From: Scytalidium lignicola
Taxonomy: Eukaryota > Ascomycota > Leotiomycetes
DNA: 16,548 bases
Direction: 5' to 3'
Assembly: GCA_002812745.2 (NCBI GenBank)
Contig: NCSJ02000566.1
Location: 1 to 16,548, forward strand
The notes beneath the pieces were generated by a model. It saw only the letters and a program-made list of their open reading frames with translations, searched no databases and was not told the origin of the DNA. A program made the position numbers and the translations under genes. How positions within the stretch are numbered: the first letter of the stretch is position 1; every line of letters begins with the position of its first letter. Below are positions 9,572-16,548 of this stretch, in pieces.

Positions 9572-11495
9572 ATGGCGGACACCTGCAAAGCACCGGGAGT
9601 AAATGATGATATGATCACTCTTAATTTTTTCGGGCTGGGCTCGAAATGGTCAGCAATAATATTCACTTTAATCCTGGGCTTTACACCCCTCTTTCTCCTT
9701 TTGGTCGGCCCTAAGCTTTTCGGATACGTGGGACGGAGAATTGGTTCTTCTTTACGGAGAAAATCGGCGGCGAGAAAGACGCAGATACTGCAAAAAGTAG
9801 AGGAAGACGAGAAAACCTCTGCGGCAAAATCGGAAAACAGGAGAAACAGCGATGATTGGGAGAATGTCGAGGCGTATACTACTGGAACTGCCAAAAATGG
9901 TGACAGGGCGGAAGAGGAATGGAATGGTATAGTTGGATTCTTCCATCCTTTCTGGTAAGCTTTCTCTCGCTATATAAAGAGAAGGATCTGGCTTTCTAAT
10001 TTCATTAACTGTAGCAATGCGGGAGGTGGTGGAGAACGTGTCCTCTGGGCCGCAATCCGAGCTACCCAAAAGCGCTGGCCAAATGCAAAAGTAGTAGTTT
10101 ATACTGGAGACAATGATGTCGACAAAGCTGCTATCTTGGCACGAGTTAAGGTATGCTATATCCCCAAATTTTAAATAAAAAGTAAAATTAACCATCTGAC
10201 AGAGTCGTTTCAACATCCAACTCCATCCTCCTACAATAACCTTCCTCTACTTGACAACTCGACACTGGGTTCTTGCGTCAACATGGCCTCATTTCACCCT
10301 TCTAGGACAGTCAATAGGATCCTTAGTCTTAGCCTGGGATGCATTCTCCTTTCTCGCACCGGATATATTTATTGATACAATGGGTTATGCATTTGCTTCT
10401 GGACTTAGCAAAATATTATTCCCCGACATGCCTACAGGTGCATATGTGCACTATCCAACCATATCAACCGACATGTTGGGGTCACTAGACTCGTCTTCTC
10501 CTCTCGGAGACAAGGGAGTCAACGCAGGCAAAGGTGCTGGAACGAGGGGAACAGCAAAGAGGATCTATTGGGAGCTATTTGCAAAGATGTATAGCTGGGT
10601 TGGTTCATCAGTCGATGTCGTTGTTGCCAATTCCACCTGGACAAAGAACCACATTCAATCATTATGGGGTCCTTGGAGAAAAGAATTCAGGAAGTCTGCC
10701 GTTGGAGTTTTATACCCCCCCGTGGCAGTAGAGGAACTGGAAAAGGAGGTTGAAGTCTCAGAAGCAAGTGAAGGGAAGAGAGAGAGCATCCTCCTTTACA
10801 TCGCGCAATTCCGGCCAGAAAAGAACCACACTCTCATTCTGAACGCATTCTCCGAGTTCATGGCCACGAAAACACCAGCCACCAAGCGTGCAAAACTCGT
10901 TCTTATAGGAAGCGTACGCGACGACGGGGATTCAAAACGAGTTTATGAGCTCCGATTGCTAGCAAATGAGCTCCATATTAAGGACAATATTGAATTCCAC
11001 CTCGATGCATCGTGGCCAGAAATCCTAGACTGGCTCAGGAGAGCATCCGTTGGCGTTAACGGCATGTGGAACGAACACTTTGGTATAGGCGTTGTCGAGT
11101 ACCAAGCCGCTGGCCTAATATCCGTAGTCCACGACAGTGGAGGACCGAAAATTGACATTGTAACAGCTGTTGATGGCGGTCCAACTGGTGAGTTCTGAGT
11201 TTTTTCCCTTCCCCCTTTCCACCAAACCCCCACCTTCTGTCCTCTATATCCGGCACATACTACATACCCACCCTTTAACTAACAATACACCCCCATCCTA
11301 GGCTTCCACGCAAACAACGCAACCGAATTCGCACAAGGTTTCGAGGAAGCACTATCACTCAAGGACAAGCTCGCCATGAGACGAAGAGCACGGATCTCAG
11401 CGAAACGATTCACGGAGGAGGAATTTGCCAAGGGCTGGATTCAGGTGATGCAGAAACTTGTTTCTTTACAATCATCATCTTCTACATCAAAATAA
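9572..11495 (+). CDS. ALG11: GDP-Man:Man3GlcNAc2-PP-dolichol alpha-1,2-mannosyltransferase
   Basis: This ER enzyme adds the fourth and fifth mannoses to the lipid-linked N-glycan precursor on the cytosolic face. Exons 9572-9954, 10015-10150, 10203-11187 and 11302-11495 give 565 residues, close to the yeast protein (548). Residues 27-47 form an N-terminal membrane anchor. The conserved N-terminal motif [15 protein letters not shown] (from about residue 125) is completed across the first splice junction. Further signatures are [19 protein letters not shown], and the GT-B family EX7E motif EHFGIGVVE (Glu464 and Glu472), the nucleotide-sugar-binding element, followed by the [10 protein letters not shown] loop. 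Introns of 60, 52 and 114 nt have GTAAGC, GTATGC and GTGAGT donors and AG acceptors; CTAAT and CTAAC branch points are visible in the first and third. The start in CCATGG context was chosen; a Met at residue 14 is an alternative. The tail is Ser-rich. Confidence 0.96.
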
Positions 11496-11894
11496 TCATC
11501 ATCATCATTGCAATAGAAAAGATACCCGCATATATATTTTGTATAACTAGGTGCATTTTGCTATATTTTGTTGTTTTTATGAAAAAGANTTTTTTTCAGG
11601 TACTTGCTTCTATTTTTACTTGTAGAATGAAGACGTGAAGAATAGTGCTTAAACGTTTAAATCATACTAGAGTGTAAAATCATTATTCCCCCATCCAAAC
11701 CAAAAAATATGCACCAATAGCCGTGCTGGATATCTCTCGAACTAGAAAAAAAGAAAAAATAATTGCCGTCCCCAGAGAAAGCCCTCCTCTCCTCACCCAA
11801 ACTCCTCGCTTTGCATCTAAACCTCGAAAAAAAAAGCAAAAGAACTCGTGATTCTAATGTATATTACAGATAAAAGGCCGCTCATCCTTAAGGA
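11496..11894. other. Convergent 3' intergenic region between ALG11 and CHL4
   Basis: This 399-bp AT-rich stretch separates the stop codons of two converging genes. It begins with an ATC triplet run (about 11496-11507), contains an N at 11589 before a T run, and has several A/T homopolymers. It should contain both polyadenylation zones. No gene is seen. Confidence 0.75.
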
Positions 11895-13413
11895 TCAAAT
11901 CCCACTTCCCTTAAACCCCTTTATCCGCCAATTTTCCACCACACCTATACTCACACCCTCCTCACCAGTCATCCATCCCGGCATCTTCACTCCGTCAATG
12001 ACTCCAGCTTCGACGAGTTCTCGTATGCCAGCGAAGACGTGCGTTCCAGTGAATGTGATCCTAACATTAGGTTTGAAATCCGTCTCATCATCGTCGTCAT
12101 CATCATCATTATTATTATTGTCATCGTCGCGATTTGCCGAGACAGGAAGATAAGGATCATCAATCCGGACCTCAACTCGCTCAATGCCCTTCCCATCCGT
12201 CAGCCTGGCTGAATTGCCAAACCTGCCTTCTGCGATCTTCTTCCTTCGTTTGACAATAGCTTCATCGTCCTCGCTTTTCCTCTTTAATCCCCTTACAGTT
12301 ATTGTCCTTCGCAGTCCAACGCCTCCCTCCTCCTCCTCTTCCTCTTCTTCCCCCGTACTTGCTTCTGGCGTAGGTAAATGTGCGTCAGGAATTATATTTA
12401 ATGGCGTATCTTTCCTATTCTCTCCGGCATAAACACTCCACCCACCACCTGCAGCATTAGTCCTTCCACCTCCTCGTCGTTCAACAAGGGCCTCTAAATT
12501 CCGGGCCGAGAGATTCGTGGTTTCTAGCCCGTACCGTTGTCGCGGACGAGAAAATGCTTTAGGAATGCTGTCGAGCGTTAACTTCCGTAGACTGCGTGTG
12601 TCGAGGGCTTTGGACGGTGCGGTAGAGGAGGAAGTCAAGTTAGTGTTTGTGGTGGAGGATGTAGTAAGACTGACGTAGACGAAAGGTGAGGCATCGGGAA
12701 AGGCGACGTAGAATGTTCTGGAGGAGTCGAATGTTGTGATCTGGTTTGACTGTCGAGAGAGAGTGGCGGATTGTAAGCTGAGGGAGGTGTTGTATNGGGG
12801 AGTCGAGGATGAAGACTCTCAGGAGCAGGAGCGGGAGGCGTGGATGTCGGTCAAGATTGTAGTGAGCCTTAACATCGGGGAGCGATTCGGATTGGAGGTT
12901 CTGGAGGAAGGTTGCGGGGTGGAAGCGGGGGACTGTTGTTGGTTTTTCTGTCAATGGTGGTGATGGTGGTGTATCAACACCAGCGCCTTCCGGTGCCAAT
13001 TGGACTACCTTGAGGGCAGTCCATTTCTGCGACGTTGGATGATCATAAAGATACTGCATATCTACCATTGCAATCTGGTAGAGACTGATACCATCACGCC
13101 AGTCGCCTTCAATGATCCGGTCAACCACATCCCTCTTGCCGCCTTTCCTCTGTTGCATGTCGGTATAGATCTCGCGCAGTTCCTCCAGCGATTGGACTGG
13201 TGGATAAAGGTCTTGGGGGTCGATTTCTTCATCTTCCATGGCGAGATATGGAGCTGTAATGTCCTGGTTCCGGTCATCGAGCCAGTCAAGTGCCAGCGAA
13301 AGTAGTGAGGGTCGCGATAAGCGGTTGAGGATTTTGGAGACCGCGGGGTCATTGGAGGGAACGCGCTGGGCAGGGTCGAGCGTCGAAGTTGTTGGAATGG
13401 ATAAGGAAGCCAT
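11895..13413 (-). CDS. CHL4: CHL4/Mis15/CENP-N-like inner kinetochore protein (assembly frameshift at an N)
   Basis: CHL4/CENP-N binds CENP-A nucleosomes and forms part of the constitutive centromere-associated network. Two minus-strand frames meet at the N at 12796 (13413 down to the N, and the N down to 11895). Dropping the N gives one frame of 505 residues with no intron. The N-terminal part has RPSLLSLALDWLDD, a YPP-containing acidic segment, QRKGGKRDVVDRIIEGDWR and MQYLYDHPTSQKWTALKV, a family signature. After the N come FYVAFPDASPFVYVSL, IPKAFSRPRQRYGL and GRTNAAGGGWSVYA. A disordered middle with a Glu run and a D/N run precedes the conserved end VFAGIRELVEAGVIDGVKMP. The ATG at 13413 (ACAATGG) has better context than one five codons upstream (13428). 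The break is judged a sequencing artefact, not a pseudogene. Product identity rests on remembered family motifs. Confidence 0.85.
12084..12130 (-). repeat. Triplet repeat encoding an Asp/Asn run in CHL4
   Basis: A run of GAT/GAC/AAT triplets on the coding strand encodes about 14 consecutive Asp and Asn residues, with no other residue. It lies in the disordered, acidic part of the protein just before its conserved C-terminal block. A second low-complexity run, of Glu codons, is at about 12327-12353. Both are likely to vary in length between strains. Confidence 0.8.
12796..12796. other. Ambiguous base causing an apparent frameshift in CHL4
   Basis: The N lies beside a run of four G. Omitting it joins ...FILDSP to YNTSLSLQS in a single frame, and both sides match the CHL4 family. 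The N is therefore probably a surplus base from uncertain homopolymer length. Confidence 0.85.
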
Positions 13414-13587
13414 TGTCGATAATGGCATATGAATCTGACAAGGCGTACCTCATCATCGATTGAAGGATAATGGGCAGCGTTGCAACAATGATGCGCGGGC
13501 TGGACAATAGCGGGACCGTGATTTATGGCTGTGGTGGCTGGTGACCCTGAATGTTTGATTTCTCGATTGAGCGCGTCGTTGACAAAA

Positions 13588-13612
13588 CACGTGCGAAACT
13601 CTGAATCACGTG
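13588..13612. promoter_or_regulatory. Paired CACGTG sites upstream of CHL4
   Basis: CACGTG at 13588-13593 and 13607-13612 are 19 bp apart, 175-200 bp upstream of the CHL4 start. The second is embedded in AATCACGTGTGATT and fits the RTCACRTG consensus of the bHLH protein Cbf1. Use by a bHLH regulator is inferred. Confidence 0.45.
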
Positions 13613-14343
13613 TGATTGTCTGAAGAAGCATTCTTCATGCCTTAGGCTTTAAGCGTGACGTCTTGCATTGAAGAGTCAAGTCGACGTCTTTGTTGCCTCA
13701 GGATCGGCATGCCCATGCCCCACAAAGTCTACCTCCGTACGGTGAAACCCTGACAGCAAAAATTCGATAACCCTAAAACCCCTCGTTGGCCACTACGGCC
13801 GTTGCTCAATTGCTCAATCAGCGCGTTGAGCCAATCACCAACCAAACGCCGAACGACGATGGACATGCCGATCGCGCCCTTTGGGATTACCGAGCATCGT
13901 GCGAAGAGATCTCGGGGACAGGATGAGGTACCGTACATGTATCGTGGCTGCGTCGACTGGGCTTGCTGACGGAGTACCAGGGCGTACTGTACATGAACCT
14001 GCAAGATCAGTGCCAGAAGTGCGAAGAGCTGCCACCAAGACAGAGATCCTGGCAAATTGTATTGTCACGATCCTCTAGGACCAAACCCTCGTCAAGATAT
14101 CATCTTCAACTCCTCATAGACAACCTTTTACCGAATTGCAGTTACCTGTACGGTACAAGACTACCGACCCGCTCACACGCTTACAGTTCCTGTCAGCTCC
14201 GATCCAGACCCGTTGCCACCACGCTGAGGTACGGTGGTGCCACTGTAATAATTGAAACTTTGCACCGGTAGTAGCGCCGGCGGTCGTTAGCAGCGTCGCA
14301 TGCTTTGGGGTACCGTGAGTGCTACCCAAGTTATATGGAGATG

Positions 14344-14995
14344 GTAAGTACTCGTGAAAGTGCGCCCACTGCTTTGGGCTNGGGTTCGCCGCGGCTTTGA
14401 TTTCGGATTTAGTAATCCCCAAGCCTGCGCGCACCGCAAACCCGCAAAATCAACTCACAGTAGTGGGGGTTTTCTGCCACACGACGATTCCTCAACTTAC
14501 TAGACCCGCCCGCGAAAACCACACCCGATTGGTATTGCCTCTAGGCTTCATTTTCTTCCTTTTCTTCTCATCTCCACCATCCTCCTCTTTTTACTCTTCC
14601 CTCGAAACATCCAGAGCAACAGGAGGAACTCGACGGCCGAGCCATTCGATCTCGCCACCAGCGATTGCTCGTGAGGAATCGTCATCGAGCAAGCACGTCG
14701 ATTTCAGAGAAGTGTGTGAGAGGGATAGAGCCAAACGTGGGGCAGGCAGAGAAGCAAGAGAGAGATCAAGGGTCGGCGAGAGAATCCAGAGCAATTTTGT
14801 CGCTCAATCGGGGGAAGTCAACTTGAGCCTCAGCAGGCCACTTTGACGAACCACTTCACCTTGAATCACGCATCGCATCGTGAAGAATAGCGAGTATTGG
14901 GACGGAGGACGAGCGACAGATCCAATCTCTATATCTTCGCATCTCCACATCACCACCAACACCACCTACACTGCTCTTAGAACGACTTAAGGAAG
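14344..14995 (+). promoter_or_regulatory. Probable long ATG-free 5' leader and core promoter of the bZIP gene
   Basis: No ATG occurs on the plus strand between 14344 and the proposed start at 14996. The stretch 14540-14605 is strongly pyrimidine-rich, as common near fungal transcription starts, so the leader could begin there and be about 400 nt long. No upstream ORF is possible in it, unlike the Gcn4/CPC1 type of bZIP leader. Confidence 0.5.
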
Positions 14996-16548
14996 ATGAC
15001 GGGATACAGTGGCCGTACCGGACCTAATGTGTCCGAGTACATTGCGAACCTCAACGCGATACCATCGGCGCAGGAGACTTCGAACCCGGAAAGCTTCAAC
15101 CTAGAGGAGGACTTAGCCATGTTCACCAACACACAGTTCTTCGACTTCGACATTGGTCAGGACGCTGATTTACAGGCGCAGTCGACGAACTACGATGGAC
15201 AGCACAATGCAAGTGCTAGCACGGAAGGGCTTGACATGAAGTCTTTGGAATTTCTACATGGTGAGTCAAAATTTTGACAGCTTCTTCGTTGCTCTTGGAC
15301 CCTGTGTCTTTTGGTTCGTTTCTAGTCGCTTGTCTGATGGCCATGACCTATCATATCCTATTAGACTACACTTGACTGTACCTGTCTTTCCCTGCTCCTC
15401 TACACGGCACTTGATTTTCTAAGCTTTTATGCTTTTCATANTTTTTTATGTTTCTATATACTGTCTTGCTTTCTTTTCTGTCACAACATCCCCTTCCATT
15501 CTCATTCCAATCATCCTCGTCAATCTTGTTCTGGCACAAACCCACACAGCACACCACACACAAACACCTGCTCCTCTCGTGTATCCCATGCTTGCAGGAA
15601 GCCACACCCCGCGCCCTGCAAGAGGCAGATGCATGGGAAGCAGTAGACTTATCGCCCGAGGCACGCCTGATGCCAGGCCATCAATCACGGCCCTGACAAG
15701 CAGAAGCATCCCACCACGATGGGGGGTTGTCGGGGTAGTACGGGCAATGCACGTGCGAGTTCTAGGTCAAGAGCTGCTGGAGAGAGGGTGTCGTGCTCTC
15801 TGCGATCCAGGCTCTCTCCACGCTCTCGAGGATTTCTCGAATAGGAATCCCGCTGCAGTTCTCCTTCTTCCCTGTCTCTTGTCGCATATACAGACAGCCC
15901 CGGGGACAGTGCGTCCCACGGTTAATATCTATTTTCATTGCTCATCCAGGACTCAAAAGGCCATGATGGGCAATGGGCACTAGGCATTGGGCACTGGATG
16001 CCTTGTTTTGCAGCGAAGGGCCGGAGGGCTGTCGGGCGGGCAGCTAATCAGTGCTTTGGAACGCGCTCATTGGCTGTATCCAGATGACGCCTTCTCGCCA
16101 AATTCAACAGAGGGATGGCGACATGGCACGTGACAATGCCAATGCTGCTCGCTGCTAAGGGAAGGAGCGACGAGAGCTACTCCTTCCTGTCCTGTATGCC
16201 ATTTGTTTCCCTCCTGTCCCCTTCCGGCAGAGAGTGCAAGTGGCTCCCCCTAGCTGCTTTGTCATTTAAATCCCCGTGTGTCTTGAGCCGACCCTCACCG
16301 GCGTTTTCCTTGCGGCTGTTCACCATCTCCCTCGTGCCTTTCTACTCTCCCTAATTTCCCTCGATTTCCTTCTCTCTTTTCCTCTTTTTTCCTCACTTCC
16401 ATCTGCCTCAATCCTCACCGGCCGAGTCAACGCAATTATGCTGACGACGTGATGGCCATCACAGGCGATTTCAGCTTCCCCGACTTCGATCGCCTTTGCT
16501 CACCAGCACCCGCCGCTGTATGATGGCCTGCCTCGTGGCGCCACCGCT
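14996..16548 (+). CDS. Probable bZIP transcription factor, CYS-3/MetR/MBZ1-like (3' end beyond window)
   Basis: Exon 1 (14996-15260, 88 codons plus one base) starts MTGYSGRTGPNVSEYIANLN and continues with the acidic, aromatic NLEEDLAMFTNTQFFDFDIG. This resembles, from memory, the conserved N-terminus of fungal bZIP activators of the CYS-3/MetR/MBZ1 type. The start has A at -3 and is the first ATG in over 650 nt. The donor GTGAGT at 15261 pairs with a CAG acceptor at 16462-16464, preceded by a CTGAC branch point at 16441-16445. The join gives EFLHGDFSFPDFDR, as expected for the family. In exon 2 the frame meets TGA at 16521-16523: either a small exon ends at GTATGA (16518), or there is a one-base indel near 16489-16492. 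The basic DNA-binding and zipper regions are not in the window, so the bZIP assignment is tentative. Confidence 0.6.
15261..16464 (+). other. Unusually long intron (1204 nt) in the bZIP gene
   Basis: It is bounded by GTGAGT and CAG, with a CTGAC branch point 19 nt before the acceptor. It is 10-20 times longer than most introns in this window. Inside are an N at 15441 before a T run, CACGTG at 15750-15755 and 16127-16132, a TGGGCA-type repeat near 15967-15993, and a pyrimidine-rich block at 16320-16430. No coding exon between the two ends is supported. Confidence 0.6.
15963..16002. repeat. Short imperfect repeat of TGGGCA units
   Basis: TGGGCA occurs at 15967, 15974 and 15988, and the longer TGGGCACT is repeated with one intervening AGGCAT. 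It lies inside the long bZIP intron. No function is evident. Confidence 0.5.

Larger units (their letters stand above)
13414..14995. other. Divergent intergenic region of CHL4 and the bZIP gene, including a long leader
   Basis: About 1.6 kb separates two divergent start codons. Near CHL4 are two CACGTG sites (13588-13593, 13607-13612). The middle (13735-14351) is rich in GTAC tetramers. The right part (14344-14995) has no ATG and becomes pyrimidine-rich, then purine-rich, as in a long fungal 5' leader. Frames here are not convincing genes. An N lies at 14381 before three G. Confidence 0.7.

Noticed and set aside
9545..9958. ALG11 first frame starting at 9545 and ending at TAA 9956
   Set aside because: The 9545 codon is TTG, and the TAA is part of the GTAAGC donor; splicing at 9955 yields the conserved HPFCNAGGGGE motif.
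11895..12638. Separate 247-residue gene on the minus strand
   Set aside because: Its start would be TTG and its sequence continues the CHL4 family past the N at 12796. It is the C-terminal half of CHL4.
13769..13783. Telomere-like CCCTAAAACCCC
   Set aside because: It is a single short match, not a tandem array, and is expected occasionally by chance.
14397..14846. 149-codon plus-strand frame before the bZIP gene
   Set aside because: It contains no ATG at all; low-complexity Ser and Arg runs reflect pyrimidine- and purine-rich leader DNA.
16115..16354. 79-codon plus-strand frame starting at an ATG in the bZIP intron
   Set aside because: It has no recognisable feature, lies within a well-bounded intron, and its end is the pyrimidine-rich block. 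Chance ORF.

Overview
The window is nuclear DNA of a filamentous ascomycete (Pezizomycotina). The signs are intron-rich genes with short introns (about 50-115 nt), GTAAGT-like donors, CTAAC/CTGAC branch points and TAG/CAG acceptors, a CFEM protein, and proteins of clear fungal type. The style of the CHL4-like and bZIP proteins suggests Leotiomycetes (Botrytis/Sclerotinia relatives), but that placement comes from memory and is not proven. There is no operon, CRISPR array, phage or transposon. I see no tRNA or rRNA gene.

Layout. 1-940 (-): start and CFEM domain of a secreted/GPI-type CFEM protein whose Gly/Ser/Ala-rich tail runs off the left edge. 941-4445: 3.5 kb with no convincing gene. 4446-7343 (-): the large subunit of ribonucleotide reductase, rebuilt as four exons and 907 residues, including a 19-nt first exon and a short last exon with the redox-active CxxC tail. 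7344-8268: intergenic, with a cluster of CGCG (MCB/E2F-like) motifs upstream of this S-phase gene. 8269-9264 (-): a COX18/OXA2-type mitochondrial insertase. 9572-11495 (+): ALG11, the ER mannosyltransferase, in four exons and divergent from COX18 across a 307-bp shared promoter region. 11895-13413 (-): CHL4/CENP-N-like kinetochore protein, convergent with ALG11, broken in the assembly by one spurious N. 13414-14995: promoter and a long ATG-free leader. 14996-end (+): first exon, 1.2-kb intron and start of the second exon of a probable bZIP transcription factor (CYS-3/MetR/MBZ1-like), whose DNA-binding domain lies beyond the right edge.

The genes are independent housekeeping and regulatory genes: dNTP synthesis, cytochrome oxidase assembly, N-glycan precursor synthesis, chromosome segregation and transcription. 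They do not form a pathway. I found no evidence of a new multi-gene system. The best leads are gene-structure and regulatory ones: the RNR1 terminal exon that a simple ORF call misses, the CGCG cluster upstream of RNR1, a possible internal promoter in the long bZIP intron, a 652-nt leader without any ATG, and a recurrent GTACNGTAC motif. Six single N characters each sit just before a homopolymer run, which suggests pyrosequencing-type length uncertainty; one of them falsely breaks CHL4.
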